Positions 7,534-17,030 of a stretch of 64,000 nucleotides of DNA are shown in pieces. The stretch covers positions 6,403,501-6,467,500 of the forward strand of contig NZ_CP021744.1 of NCBI RefSeq assembly GCF_002192455.1, given 5' to 3'. Source of the stretch: Streptomyces albireticuli. GTDB taxonomy: Bacteria > Actinomycetota > Actinomycetes > Streptomycetales > Streptomycetaceae. The position numbers and the translations under genes were made by a program. Under the pieces are notes generated by a model, which saw nothing but the letters and a program-made list of their open reading frames with translations, was not told the DNA's origin and did no database searches. How positions within the stretch are numbered: position 1 is the first letter of the stretch; every line of letters starts with the position of its first letter.

Positions 7534-9185
7534 AGCCGCACGGGACCGCCCGTACCGCCTGGACGCTCCCCGTCCGGATGTCCGTCCATGAGGTGTCCGT
7601 CCGTCGCGTGCGCGTCTTCCGGGTACCCGGCTTCGGTGGGCGGTGCCTGCGGCTCCGTGGCGTACGGCACCGGGACGCACGGCTCCGGCAGCAGGTCCAG
7701 GACCGCCCGGCGCTCGTGCTCGGCCGTGTCCTGGGCGTACGGGTCCGGGGTCGCCGGCACCTGGACGCGCAGGACGGGGCCCGAGCCCAGCCGGGCGTAG
7801 CCGCGGCCCGGCGGCACGTCCGGGGGCGGCGTGGTGGGCGGCGGCGCGCCGAGCGCGGTGCGCACCTGCCCGGGCGTGACCGCGCCCAGCACCACCCGGG
7901 CCCGGGTGTGGGCGAGGACCGGCTCGATGATCAGGGCGGCGTTGTCGAGGTGTTCGGCGACGGCGACCGTGACGTTCGCGACCCTCCCGTGGCGCAGCGG
8001 CACCTGGAGCAGTTCCTGGGGGTCGGGCCGGCCCTCGCCGGCGGCCAGGTGGCTGAGCGAGGTGGGCCGGTCGACGAGGATCCACAGCGGTCGCCGGACG
8101 TCCTCCGGGACCGGGCGGCCCTGCTGCCGGGCGTGGTGGGCGGTGAGGATCCGCCGCTCGGTCTCGTGGCAGGCCCACTCCAGGGCGGCCAGGGCGCCGG
8201 CCGGCGCGGTCTCCACGGCCAGCACGCCCTCCCGGCCGAGCAGGCAGGAGAACTCGCCCGTGCCGCTGCCGTCGACGATCAGCACGTCCCCGTGGTGCAG
8301 GGCCTGGAGGGCCACCGAGCGCAGCAGGGTCGTGGTGCCGGCGGCGGGCCGGCCGAGGGCCAGCAGGTGCGGCTCCGTGGAGCGCTGCCCGGTGCGCCAG
8401 ACGACGGGCGGGACGTCCCGGGTCCCGGTGTCGTCGGTCACCGGCAGGGTGCGCTGGACGGAGTTCGGGTCGGTGAAGCCGAGCACGGCCTCGCCGGGCA
8501 CGGTCACGAACCGCTGCGCGCGGATGTCGGTCGGCAGCGGGGACAGCGCGCTCAGCGTGAGGTGGTTGTCCTCTTCCTCCCAGTCGAAGCGGTACTCCCG
8601 CCCGCGCCCCGCCTTGAGCCGGAGCAACTGCTCCACCTTGGCCCGGGATTCGGGCTCGCCGTCGGTGAAGTAGGCGGGGTAGCGCAGCTGGAGGGAGACC
8701 AGCCGGCCGAGGTGGTCGAACTCGTACTCCGTGAACGCCCGCTGCCAGCCGCCCCCGTGGGCGTAGAGCGGATCCGGATCCTCCGCCGCGGTGAGGTACG
8801 GCACCAGGGATTCGTAGACCGTCTGGAGGCGCGCGTGGCAGCTCTCCTCGTCGACGGCGTCCGCCGTGGCCGCGGGTCCGCGCTCGCGGCCGGCCCAGGC
8901 GGCCGCCGCCATCAGGACGACCGCGGACAGCGTCGGCCCGTAGGGCACCAGGGCCACGATGACCACGCACGAGGCCACCAGCAGCAGTGTGGGACCGCGC
9001 CGGTCCCTGGGCGTCCGGGCCCAGCGCCGCAGCCCGCCGGTGCCGAGGGCGTGCAGCCCGCGGCCGATGGTGAGCAGCGGGTGGAGCATGTCCGCCGTGC
9101 TGTCGGCCGCCGTGCGGGCGAACTCCCGCCCGCGCGCGAGGGAGGTGCCGCCGGTCAGGCCGCTGGGGAGAGCTCGCCGGCCCAC
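7521..9185 (-). CDS. FtsK/SpoIIIE-like membrane ATPase-fold protein with degenerate P-loop
   Basis: 554 residues. Two adjacent hydrophobic segments at about 64-98 anchor the N-terminus. A RecA-like domain follows, in which ALGRPAAGTTTLLRSVALQA occupies the P-loop position. The usual G-x-x-G-x-G-K-[ST] lysine is replaced by Thr, so ATP hydrolysis is doubtful. VLIVDGSG and PLWILVDRP look like the second nucleotide-fold strand and a Walker B-like strand. The C-terminus is a disordered Pro/Asp-rich tail. The GTG start has AGGAG 6 bases upstream. A 64-residue membrane protein is encoded 52 bases upstream in the same operon, an arrangement recalling conjugation or DNA-translocation accessory genes. 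The actual function is unknown. Confidence 0.6.
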   Translation of the reverse strand: MGRRALPSGLTGGTSLARGREFARTAADSTADMLHPLLTIGRGLHALGTGGLRRWARTPRDRRGPTLLLVASCVVIVALVPYGPTLSAVVLMAAAAWAGRERGPAATADAVDEESCHARLQTVYESLVPYLTAAEDPDPLYAHGGGWQRAFTEYEFDHLGRLVSLQLRYPAYFTDGEPESRAKVEQLLRLKAGRGREYRFDWEEEDNHLTLSALSPLPTDIRAQRFVTVPGEAVLGFTDPNSVQRTLPVTDDTGTRDVPPVVWRTGQRSTEPHLLALGRPAAGTTTLLRSVALQALHHGDVLIVDGSGTGEFSCLLGREGVLAVETAPAGALAALEWACHETERRILTAHHARQQGRPVPEDVRRPLWILVDRPTSLSHLAAGEGRPDPQELLQVPLRHGRVANVTVAVAEHLDNAALIIEPVLAHTRARVVLGAVTPGQVRTALGAPPPTTPPPDVPPGRGYARLGSGPVLRVQVPATPDPYAQDTAEHERRAVLDLLPEPCVPVPYATEPQAPPTEAGYPEDAHATDGHLMDGHPDGERPGGTGGPVRLQAT

Positions 9186-9237
9186 GTCGGTCTCCTGGTG
9201 TCGGTGCGGAGGGCGGTGGCGGTGTCCGGGGCGGCGG

Positions 9238-9432
9238 TCAGAACTTGAGGCCGCCCAGGAGGCCCGCGAGGCTCGCGCTGCCCGCCTTGATGCTGGGGGC
9301 GATGGCCGTGGTCGAGAGGTAGAAGCCGAAGAGGGCGCACACGATGCCGTGGGAGGCCTTCAGACCGTCCTTGCGGAAGAACAGGAAGGCGACGACACCG
9401 AACAGCATGACGCCGGAGATGGACAGGATCAT
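9238..9432 (-). CDS. Small two-helix membrane protein
   Basis: 64 residues: a first helix (SGVMLFGVVAFLFF), a short basic loop (RKDGLKA), and a second helix (GIVCALFGFYLSTTAIAP) ending in a Gly/Ala/Leu tail. AGGAG stands 6 bases before the ATG. It is the first gene of the two-gene unit with the FtsK-like protein and probably forms a membrane complex with it. No known family can be named from sequence alone. Confidence 0.65.
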   Translation of the reverse strand: MILSISGVMLFGVVAFLFFRKDGLKASHGIVCALFGFYLSTTAIAPSIKAGSASLAGLLGGLKF

Positions 9433-9847
9433 GACGTTCTCCTGGGGGTCGGGGTGGTCGGGACGGTCACCGCGAGTTCCTCAAGCCTCACAGAAAGTAC
9501 TAATTCGGCAAAAGCGGACTTAGGTTGATCCCTGTCCCGCCTTGCTTGATCGCCGACGGCGTGGGCGCCGGGGGGAGGGGCGGGCGAAGCCCGGGAACAC
9601 GGCGCGAAACGCGCTCCGTGGTGATCACCGCCGGCCGCGCCCCCGGCCCCGACACGCCCCGGCGGGCGGGCCCGGGATTCACCCGGACGGCCGCGTCCGG
9701 CCCCCGCGGCCCCGGGCCCGTGCCCCGGCCGGGCGGGCGACGCGCACCCGTGGTGCCCATGATCCCCGTGTGGCCGGGCGTACGTAGGGTAGGGCAGCAC
9801 TCACGTGACGACCGCAGCCAGGCGCTGAACCCGGAGGACCGCAGACC
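9433..9847. other. 415-bp divergent intergenic region without a gene
   Basis: It contains an A+T-richer island at about 9490-9530 (on the minus strand AATTAGTACTTT), the probable promoter zone of the small membrane protein gene. Near 9785 the plus strand has TAGGGT, a possible -10 for the ankyrin gene. The G+C-rich middle shows no convincing frame or repeat. Confidence 0.35.
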
Positions 9848-10261
9848 ATGACCGAGCAGACCCCCGAGACCGAGCCCGCACACGACCCCGAGGTGCTCCA
9901 GCTCGCGGCCAAGGTCTTCGACCTGGCGCGACACGGCGACACCGACACCCTCGCCGCCTACGTGGACGCGGGCGTCCCGGTGAACCTCACCAACGACAGG
10001 GGCGATTCGCTCATCATGCTGGCCGCCTACCACGGCCACCTCGACGCCGTCCTGTCCCTGCTCCAGCGCGGTGCCGACGCCAACCGCCCCAACGACCGGG
10101 GCCAGACGCCGCTGGCCGGCGCCGTCTTCAAGGGCGAGGACGAGATCGTCCGCACCCTGCTCGCGCACGGCGCCGACCCGGCGGCCGGCAGCCCCTCGGC
10201 GGTCGAGGCCGCCGGGGTCTTCGGCCGCCAGGACCTCCTGGAGCTCTTCCGGGGCGAGTGA
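9848..10261 (+). CDS. Ankyrin-repeat protein
   Basis: 137 residues with about three ankyrin repeats: residues about 25-55 (ARHGDTDTLAAYVDAGVPVN), 56-90 (GDSLIMLAAYHGHLDAVLSL) and 91-125 (GQTPLAGAVFKGEDEIVRTL), each with the TPL/LxxAA and GA-D-x-N pattern. The last repeat is degenerate. GGAGG precedes the ATG. There is no signal peptide, so it is cytoplasmic and most likely a protein-protein interaction module. It is followed by a strong hairpin and appears monocistronic. No partner can be identified from the neighbours. Confidence 0.82.
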   Translation: MTEQTPETEPAHDPEVLQLAAKVFDLARHGDTDTLAAYVDAGVPVNLTNDRGDSLIMLAAYHGHLDAVLSLLQRGADANRPNDRGQTPLAGAVFKGEDEIVRTLLAHGADPAAGSPSAVEAAGVFGRQDLLELFRGE

Positions 10262-10273
10262 CCCCTCGCGGCC

Positions 10274-10311
10274 CGCCCTTCCCGCGGCCGGAACCCGGGA
10301 CGGGAAGGGCG
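10274..10311. terminator. Terminator after the ankyrin gene
   Basis: An 11-base perfect stem, CGCCCTTCCCG at 10274-10284 with CGGGAAGGGCG at 10301-10311 and a 16-base loop, 13 bases after the stop codon. Confidence 0.7.
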
Positions 10312-10404
10312 GCGCCGGTGGCTCGTTCGCCGTCTTTCGCCCGGGGGCGCTCCCCTGGGCGAATGGAACGTCCGCCACCGGCACCCCGACAGGGAGGTCC
10401 CCCC

Positions 10405-11501
10405 ATGCGGATCGCCTACCTGCACCACGGCGGCGTCCCGTCGGTCCGCGCCGACGAGGTACACGTCATGCGCATGTGCGACGCCTTCGCCGACGCCGGG
10501 CACGAGGTCACCCTCTACGCCCTCCGGGGCGCGGCGCGCGCCGACGTCCACGCCTACCACGGCACCCGCAACCGCTTCGCCGTCCGCGCCGTCCCGATGC
10601 CCTCGGCCGGGGCGCTCGGGCCCCTGCTGCGCGCCTGGCGCATACGGGAGGAGCTCCCGCGCGGGGGCGCACCCGACCTGCTCTACGGGCGTGACCCGTA
10701 CGCCCTGCTCGCCGCCTCCGGTACGGCGCCCGTGGTCTACGAGACCCACGCGCTGCGGCGGAGCCGCGCCGTACGGGCCGCCGAGCGGCTGCTGTTCCGC
10801 GCCCCGGGCCTCACCCGCGTCGTCCTCGCCACCGAAGCCCTCGCCGACGACTACCGCCGGGCCTTCCCGGAACTCGCCCGCTCGGCGGCGGAGCTGGTCA
10901 CCGTCCCCGACTGCGCCGACCCGCCGCCCGCCGGCCCGGTGGCCGCGCTGCCGGGCCGGCCCGGCGCCCTCAAGGCCGGCTGCGTCGGCCGCCTCCCGGG
11001 CCGGGGCACCGACGTCGTCCTCGGGCTCGCCGCCCGCCTCCCCGCCTCGACTTCCACCTCGTCGGCGGCACCGGACAGGACCGCGCGCCCCGGGAACACC
11101 GGGCGCACGGCGCCAACGTCCACTTCCACGACCACCGGCCGCCCTCCCGGCCGGACCCCTACCACCGGGCCTTCGACATCGCCCTCGCGCCGTACCAGCC
11201 ACCGGCCGGAGACGCGACCGGGGCCGCCTCGCCCGTGACCCTCTTCGCGTACATGGCGCACGGCAAGGCCATCGTCGCCTCCGACCTGCCCGCGCTCCGG
11301 GAGGTGCTGGCCGACGGCGTCGACTGCCTGCTCCGGCCGCCCGACGACGTCGCCGCCTGGGCCGACGCCGTCGGGCGGCTGGCGGCGGACCCGGCGGCCC
11401 GCGCCGCCCTCGGGGCGGCGGCGCACCGTCATGTGATGGAGCATCACACCTGGCGGGTCCGCGCCGACCGGGTCCTCGCCGGGGTCGGCCGCCCGTCGTG
11501 A
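10405..11501 (+). pseudogene. GT4-type glycosyltransferase, frameshifted
   Basis: The ATG at 10405 follows AGGGAGG and starts MRIAYLHHGG, a GT-B N-terminus. The frame is good to about 11043. The correct continuation (DFHLVGGTGQDRA, then VTLFAYMAHGKAIVASDLPA, the GT4 donor-site region) is one base out of register and runs to the stop at 11499-11501. The span of 1097 bases is one short of a multiple of three. Adding one G to the run at about 11044 restores LPGLDFHLVGG and a 365-residue protein. The sugar donor and acceptor are unknown. It may be a true pseudogene, but a sequencing error is more likely given three similar cases here. Confidence 0.75.
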
Positions 11502-11571
11502 CGTGAGCCGGCCGGGCGCCCAAGTGCCTTGTACGCGCCGGCCCGTGAGGCCCGTACCCGCCGGCTATTAA

Positions 11572-11585
11572 GTTCTTCTTAGAAC
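11572..11585. promoter_or_regulatory. Inverted repeat upstream of the glycoside hydrolase
   Basis: GTTCT-tctt-AGAAC lies 20 bases before the ATG, next to an A+T-rich TATTAAG. It could be an operator overlapping the promoter or leader. No ribosome-binding site is evident before the gene. Confidence 0.35.
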
Positions 11586-11604
11586 AGCCCGCTATCAACT
11601 CCCC

Positions 11605-13605
11605 ATGGACTCCTTCACTTCCCGCCGCACCGTCCGGGCCGCCGCCGTGGCGCTCGCGGTCACCATCCCGTGCGTCACCCTCACCACGTCCGCCCACGCC
11701 GCGCCCCGCCCCGCGCAGACCGCCCGCGTGCACGGCCACCTGGTGGACATCCCGGTCCGCGGCGGCACCGCCACCGTCGACACCGCGACCCTGCGCGTGA
11801 CCGCCCGCACCGGTTCCGGGACCGTGGTGGAGCTGTCCGCCCCCGCCGCCGGGGCGCCCGGCACCCCCGGGCCGGTGACCACCACCCGGGACGGTGCCCG
11901 CTGGTCGTACCCGGCCGGGGGGCTGACCGTCACCGCCCGCGCCGACCACGGCCGCCTGCTGGTCTCCGTCAAGGCGACCGGCGCCGCCGACCGCACCCTG
12001 GCCTGGCCCGTCACCGGCACCGACCGCGCCGCGTCCGCCGTGCAGCTCCCGCGCGGCGAAGGGCTCTCCCTGCCCGTCGCCGACCCCTTCTGGAACTCCG
12101 CCGACGCCCAGCTCACCGACGCCGACCTGCCCATGGAGTCCGCCCTGTCCATGCCGCTGTGGGGATACACCCTCGGCGGCGGCACCGGCGCGAGCTACCT
12201 CGTGCCCACCGACATCGGCACCTCGCTGCGGCTGACCTCCGACGGCGGACGGCTGCGCACCACCGCCACCCACCACTTCTCCCGCGCCGAGGGCACCACG
12301 GAGTACACCGTCGCCCTCGGCCTCACCGACGGCTCACCCGTCGCCCCCGCCGTCGACTACCGCGCCTGGCTCAAGGAGAACGGAGAGCTCGGCAGCCTCC
12401 GCCGCAAGGCCGAGGCCACCCCGGCCACCAAGAAGCTGCTCGGCGCCTTCCACGCCTACCTGTGGGGCGACGCCCGCACCGCCGACGGCGTCCGCAAGCT
12501 GCGCGCGCTCGGCGTGGACCGCATGTGGCTCGGCTACGACGCCGACGACAAGCCCATGGACGCCGCCGCCGTCACCGCCGCCAAGAAGGCCGGCTACCTC
12601 GTCGGCCCGTACGACTCCTTCGCCAACGGGCAGGACCCGAAGACCTCCGACGCCCCCACCTCCGTCTGGCCCGGCACCGTCTACCCCGACTTCTGCGTCC
12701 AGGGCGCCGACGGCAAGCCCGAACCCGGCTTCCACGACCGCGGCTGCTACCTCAGCTCCGAGGCGTTCGAGAAGGCCGAACCGACCCGCCACTACCTCGC
12801 CGACCGCACCCGGAAGATGACCGCCAACGGCGCCGACAGCTACTTCCTCGACGTCGACGCCGCCGGCGAGCTCTTCCGCGACCACAGCACCGCCCACCCC
12901 ATGGACAAGGCCCGCGACCGCGCCAACCGGCTCGCCCGCATGCAGCGCCTGAACGCCCGGCACCTCGTGGTCGGCTCCGAGTCCGCGGGCGCCTGGTCCA
13001 ACCAGGTGCTCGCCTTCGACCACGGCTCCGGTACCCCGGTCGCCGACGGCCTGTGGAAGGCCCAGAAGGACAAGGACAAGTGGGGCGGCTACGCCCCCGC
13101 CAAGGCCCCCGGCGTCTTCTTCAAGCCCGCCGAGCTCCCCGAGGCCGTGGCCAAGGCGATGTACGACCCCGCGTACCGCGTCCCGCTCTACGAGACCGCG
13201 CTGCACGACTCCGTCGTCAACACCGAGCGCTGGGAACTGTCCTACGACAAGCTGCCCCGCCAGAAGACCACCCGCGCCCTGCTGGCGATGCTCTACAACA
13301 CCCCGCTCAACTTCGTCCTCGACGGCGACTCCCTCGACCGGCGGGGCGGCGAGCTCGCCGCGCTCCAGAAGTACTTCAAGCCCCTGCACGAGGCCGCGGG
13401 CACCGAGCCGATGACCGGCTTCCGCACCCTGAACGCCGACCGCACCGTCCAGCGGACCGTGTTCGGCGACGGCACCCTGACGGTGACCGCGAACTTCGGC
13501 ACCACCACCCACGACGGGCTGCCGGCCGGCTGCGTCGACGCCACGCTCCGCGGGGACGAGGCACCGCGCCGCCTCTGCCCCGACACCGTGAACACCGACG
13601 GCTGA
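11605..13605 (+). CDS. Secreted glycoside hydrolase-like protein (GH101/GH129-related fold suspected)
   Basis: 666 residues. A Sec/Tat-like signal peptide (SRRTVRAAAVALAVTIP, cleavage near AHAAP) is followed by an N-terminal beta-sandwich (about 40-260) and a TIM-barrel-like catalytic region (about 270-580). YFLDVDAAGELF carries an Asp where retaining enzymes place the nucleophile, and VVGSESAG with the following residues may hold the acid/base. The layout recalls endo-alpha-N-acetylgalactosaminidase-type enzymes, but I assign only 'glycoside hydrolase-like'. It probably acts outside the cell on a glycan. A convergent DNA ligase follows. Confidence 0.55.
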   Translation: MDSFTSRRTVRAAAVALAVTIPCVTLTTSAHAAPRPAQTARVHGHLVDIPVRGGTATVDTATLRVTARTGSGTVVELSAPAAGAPGTPGPVTTTRDGARWSYPAGGLTVTARADHGRLLVSVKATGAADRTLAWPVTGTDRAASAVQLPRGEGLSLPVADPFWNSADAQLTDADLPMESALSMPLWGYTLGGGTGASYLVPTDIGTSLRLTSDGGRLRTTATHHFSRAEGTTEYTVALGLTDGSPVAPAVDYRAWLKENGELGSLRRKAEATPATKKLLGAFHAYLWGDARTADGVRKLRALGVDRMWLGYDADDKPMDAAAVTAAKKAGYLVGPYDSFANGQDPKTSDAPTSVWPGTVYPDFCVQGADGKPEPGFHDRGCYLSSEAFEKAEPTRHYLADRTRKMTANGADSYFLDVDAAGELFRDHSTAHPMDKARDRANRLARMQRLNARHLVVGSESAGAWSNQVLAFDHGSGTPVADGLWKAQKDKDKWGGYAPAKAPGVFFKPAELPEAVAKAMYDPAYRVPLYETALHDSVVNTERWELSYDKLPRQKTTRALLAMLYNTPLNFVLDGDSLDRRGGELAALQKYFKPLHEAAGTEPMTGFRTLNADRTVQRTVFGDGTLTVTANFGTTTHDGLPAGCVDATLRGDEAPRRLCPDTVNTDG

Positions 13606-13611
13606 CGCCCT

Positions 13612-13649
13612 CCGCCGGCCGGGCGGGCTCAGCCCGGCCCGTCCGGCGG
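13612..13649. terminator. Hairpin between glycoside hydrolase and ligase genes
   Basis: CCGCCGG...CCGGCGG with an inner CGGGC...GCCCG forms a long imperfect stem that includes the stop codon of the ligase gene. It is a plausible terminator for the convergent pair. Confidence 0.45.
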
Positions 13650-15197
13650 CGGTGCGGACCGCGCGGCCAGTGCGGCCTCCACCGCGGCCACCGTGTCCGC
13701 CTCCGCCGCCGCCTTGTCCTCCCGGTACCGCAGCACGCGCGCGAACCGCAGCGTGACCCCCGCCGGGTACCGGGAGGACCGCTGCACCCCGTCGTAGGCG
13801 ATCTCCACGACCAGCTCCGGCCGCACCCGCACCACGAACCCGTCGTCCTCGACCGCCAGCTCCCGCAGCCGCGCGGTCTGCCACTCCAGCAGCGCGTCCG
13901 TCAGCCCCTTGAACGTCTTGCCGAGCATCGCGAACGAGCCGTCCTCGCACCGCGCCCCCAGGTGCAGGTTGGACAGCTTCCCGGTCCGCCGCCCGTGTCC
14001 CCACTCCGCCGCCAGCACCACCAGGTCCAGGGTGTGCACCGGCTTCACCTTCAGCCAGGACGCGCCCCGCCGGCCCGCGCTGTACGGCGAGTCCAGCGCC
14101 TTCACCACCACGCCCTCGTGGCCGCGCCGCAGCACCTCCTCCGCGAACCCCCGGGCCGCCGCGCGGGCGCCCGCGTCCGCCGCGTCGGCCACCACCAGCC
14201 GCCGTACGCGCAGCGGTTCCGGCACCGCGCGCGCCAGCTCCGCGTGCCGCTCCGTGACCGGCAGCTCCAGGAGGTCGCGGCCGTCCACCGCCAGCAGGTC
14301 GAAGAAGACCGGCGACAGCGGCACCGTCACGGCCGCCGCCGCCACGTCCCGCCGGGAACCGACCCGGCCCGCCGTCTCCTGGAACGGGCGGGGCCTGCCC
14401 GCCCCGTCCAGCGCGATCACCTCGCCGTCCAGCACCGCGGACGTCACCGGCAGCTCCCGCGCCACCCGGGCGAGCTCGGGCAGCCGCTCGGTGATCTCCT
14501 CCAGGGTGCGGGTCCAGATCCGCACCACGTCGCCGTGCCGGTGCACCTGCACCCGGATGCCGTCGAGCTTCTCCTCCACCGCGCAGGGTCCGAGCCGGTC
14601 GAGGGCCTCCTCGACGTCCGCGGCGGTGTGCGCCAGCATCGGCAGCACCGGCCGCCCCACCTCCAGCCGGAAGGCCGCCAGCGCCGCCGGGCCGCGCGCC
14701 AGCAGCTCCCGCGCCACGGCCCCCGGCGACCCGCTGAGCATCACCGCCCGCCGCACGGCGGCGGGATCCGCGCCCGACGCCCGCGCGAGCCCCTCGACGG
14801 CCAGGGCGTCCAGCGCGCCCTGCCGCAGCTCCCCGCCGAGCAGCGCCCGCAGGAACCGCTGCTCCGCCGCGGTGGCCGCGCCCAGCAGCGCGGCCACCCG
14901 CCGCTTGCGCTCCGTCTGCGCGCCCTTGCCGGCCACGGCGGCGATGGCGTCCAGCGCCCGGTCCACCTCGCGGACGGTCAGTGTCGGCGTGGCGGCGGGC
15001 TCCGGGGCCTCGCGCAGCACGCTCCAGCCGACGCCCACCCGGCCCTGCGGCAGCCGTCCGGCCAGATAGGTGAGGGCGAGCGGCGCCTCCTCGGGACCGG
15101 CCGCCCGGAAGAGACCGGCCAGCAGGCCGGTCTTCTCCGACCGCGAACGCGTCGCGGCGACCTCGTCGGACACACGGGCGACCTCGGCCAGCAGCAT
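13629..15197 (-). CDS. ATP-dependent DNA ligase
   Basis: 522 residues, the length of actinobacterial LigB-type ligases. An N-terminal helical DNA-binding domain (about 1-190) is followed by the adenylation domain: motif I is EEKLDGIRVQ with the nucleophilic lysine, VLDGEVIAL is motif III, EGVVVKAL is motif IV, and WLKVKPV is motif V. The C-terminal OB fold (about 400-510) has HLGARCEDGSF and FARVLRYREDK. It seals nicks using ATP, in addition to the essential NAD-dependent LigA found elsewhere in such genomes, and is probably accessory in repair. The ATG at 15197 has GAGG just upstream. It stands alone, tail-to-tail with the glycoside hydrolase. Confidence 0.92.
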   Translation of the reverse strand: MLLAEVARVSDEVAATRSRSEKTGLLAGLFRAAGPEEAPLALTYLAGRLPQGRVGVGWSVLREAPEPAATPTLTVREVDRALDAIAAVAGKGAQTERKRRVAALLGAATAAEQRFLRALLGGELRQGALDALAVEGLARASGADPAAVRRAVMLSGSPGAVARELLARGPAALAAFRLEVGRPVLPMLAHTAADVEEALDRLGPCAVEEKLDGIRVQVHRHGDVVRIWTRTLEEITERLPELARVARELPVTSAVLDGEVIALDGAGRPRPFQETAGRVGSRRDVAAAAVTVPLSPVFFDLLAVDGRDLLELPVTERHAELARAVPEPLRVRRLVVADAADAGARAAARGFAEEVLRRGHEGVVVKALDSPYSAGRRGASWLKVKPVHTLDLVVLAAEWGHGRRTGKLSNLHLGARCEDGSFAMLGKTFKGLTDALLEWQTARLRELAVEDDGFVVRVRPELVVEIAYDGVQRSSRYPAGVTLRFARVLRYREDKAAAEADTVAAVEAALAARSAPPPDGPG

Positions 15198-15253
15198 GAC
15201 CTCATCGTGCTACGGCCCCGCCCGGCGCGCAGACCGGGCGGGGCCGCCCGCGC

Positions 15254-16921
15254 TCAGCGGGCCAGCCGGTCCCACAGCGCGCAGTGGTGCGCGGCACCCG
15301 CGTCCACCGGCTTGATGCCGCCCGCGCCCGGCGCCAGCGACAGCACGCTCGCCCCGCCGCCGAACCGGGGCCAGCCGGGCGCGCCCGGGGAGTTCGGGTC
15401 ACCGGTGGCCGCGAACCGGGTCCAGTAGCCGGTCATGCGGTCCGCCAGCGCGCGCTGCTCCGGGGAGAACCCCGGCACCGTGTCCATCGGGAACAGGTAC
15501 GGCAGCTCGAAGCCGTGCGCCGCCCCGTAGGGATAGCCCTCCACCGCCGGCAGGTCCGGCAGCCGCGGCGCGTCCGCGTCGGCGAACAGATAGGCGTACG
15601 TGGGCACGCGCGCGGCCAGTGCGCGGTCCGCCCGCAGCGCGCCGCAGGTGAACGAGGCGTCGGACAGCAGGGCGGCCCAGGCCAGCCCCGGCGAGGGGTA
15701 CGACGCGAGCGGGTACCGCGCCTCGACGGCCGCGGCCGACGTGCCGAAGGAGTAGGCGATCCGGGCCCGGTACTCGCGCGCGTCACGGATCGGGCTCGTC
15801 GACTGCGTCAGGGCGAGGAAGAGCCGCATCTCGTCCCTCGTGGTGCCCTGCACCACCGGGACGCGGGGGAAACGCCCCTTCTCCAGGGCCCGGTCGGGGC
15901 GCAGGGGCAGTCCGCCGCCACCGTAGGAGACGAGGGAGAACGTCTGCATCAGCTCGGGCGTCACCAGCTTGTCGGTGCCCAGCCGGCGCAGACAGCCGAG
16001 CGTCCCGCCCGGCCGCCCGCAGCCGAGCGTGGCGGCCGCCGCCGTGCCCGACGCCTCCGTCCGGCTCCGGGGCACGAACGGCTCGTAGCGGGGCATCGAG
16101 GGGAGGATGGCGCCGCGCGGGAACCCGGTCATGCAGGACCCGCTCTGGAGCACCGCCCGGTGGAAGAGGCCGGCGGACTCCGGCGAGGTGAGGTGCGCGC
16201 AGGTGCTCAGCGCGCCCGCGGACTCGCCGAACAGCGTCACCCGGCCGGGGTCGCCGCCGAAGCGGGCCGCGTTGGCCTTCACCCAGCGCAGCGCCGCCCG
16301 CTGGTCGGCGATTCCGAAGTTGGTCGCGCCGCGCAGCTCCGGGTGGCCGAAGAAGCCGAGGACGCCGAGCCGGTAGTTGAGCGTGACGACCACGGTGTCG
16401 CCCTGGACGGCGAGCCGCTCGGCCCGGTACGGGGAGCCCGCGCCGAACATGAAGCCGCCGCCGTGCAGCCACACCATGACCGGCCGGCCCCGGCCCTTCG
16501 CCCGGCCGGACGGCGCGGACGGCGCGGTCACGTTCAGGGTGAGGCAGTCCTCCGAGCCGGTCGCCGGACCGGACCCGAGCGCCGGGAACTGGAGACACTG
16601 CGGGCCGGGCGCGCCCGCGTCGCGCACCTCGCGCCAGGGCGGCGCCGGCCGCGGGTCGCGCCAGCGCAGCTGGCCGGTCGGCGGCGCGGCGAAGGGGATC
16701 CCCTCGAAGGTGTCGTACGCGCCGTGGGACCGGCCGCGCACCGGCCCGTGGTCGGTGGTGACGACCGGTCTGTCCTCACCCGGCCCGCGCACGGCCGGCC
16801 GGCCGTGCGCGGGGGCGCCCGCCGCCGGCGCGGCGACGGTGGCGGTGAGGAGGGCGGACAGCGCGAGGGCCAGCGCGCACAGCGCGCCGCCCCGGCGTCG
16901 TGGGGGACGGGGTTCCGGCAT
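15254..16921 (-). CDS. Secreted carboxylesterase, type B
   Basis: 555 residues from the ATG at 16921, which has AAGGA 7 bases upstream. A twin-Arg-like signal sequence (PRRRGGALCALALALSALL) suggests export. The carboxylesterase B fold is clear: VWLHGGGFMFGAG (oxyanion hole), FGESAGALST (nucleophile elbow Ser), SEDCLTLNV, and NFGIADQRAALRWV before the elbow. The acid Asp/Glu should lie in the TRDEMRLF region and His in AHGFELPYLF. It hydrolyses carboxylic esters; the natural substrate is unknown. There is a short gap to the upstream P450 gene on the same strand, with no obvious terminator between. Confidence 0.88.
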   Translation of the reverse strand: MPEPRPPRRRGGALCALALALSALLTATVAAPAAGAPAHGRPAVRGPGEDRPVVTTDHGPVRGRSHGAYDTFEGIPFAAPPTGQLRWRDPRPAPPWREVRDAGAPGPQCLQFPALGSGPATGSEDCLTLNVTAPSAPSGRAKGRGRPVMVWLHGGGFMFGAGSPYRAERLAVQGDTVVVTLNYRLGVLGFFGHPELRGATNFGIADQRAALRWVKANAARFGGDPGRVTLFGESAGALSTCAHLTSPESAGLFHRAVLQSGSCMTGFPRGAILPSMPRYEPFVPRSRTEASGTAAAATLGCGRPGGTLGCLRRLGTDKLVTPELMQTFSLVSYGGGGLPLRPDRALEKGRFPRVPVVQGTTRDEMRLFLALTQSTSPIRDAREYRARIAYSFGTSAAAVEARYPLASYPSPGLAWAALLSDASFTCGALRADRALAARVPTYAYLFADADAPRLPDLPAVEGYPYGAAHGFELPYLFPMDTVPGFSPEQRALADRMTGYWTRFAATGDPNSPGAPGWPRFGGGASVLSLAPGAGGIKPVDAGAAHHCALWDRLAR

Positions 16922-17030
16922 GATGACGTCCTTCGGCGGCCGGGGGCCCACGGGTGGGCCCGAGCGACCGGGTACGTACCCCGGACCCCTTGTGGTCACC
17001 TGTTCGCTGAACGTCCGTACGGATCCGGTG

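Noticed and set aside
7521..9432. Integrated conjugative element
   Set aside because: No integrase, attachment-site repeats, replication gene or change in base composition was found around the FtsK-like gene.
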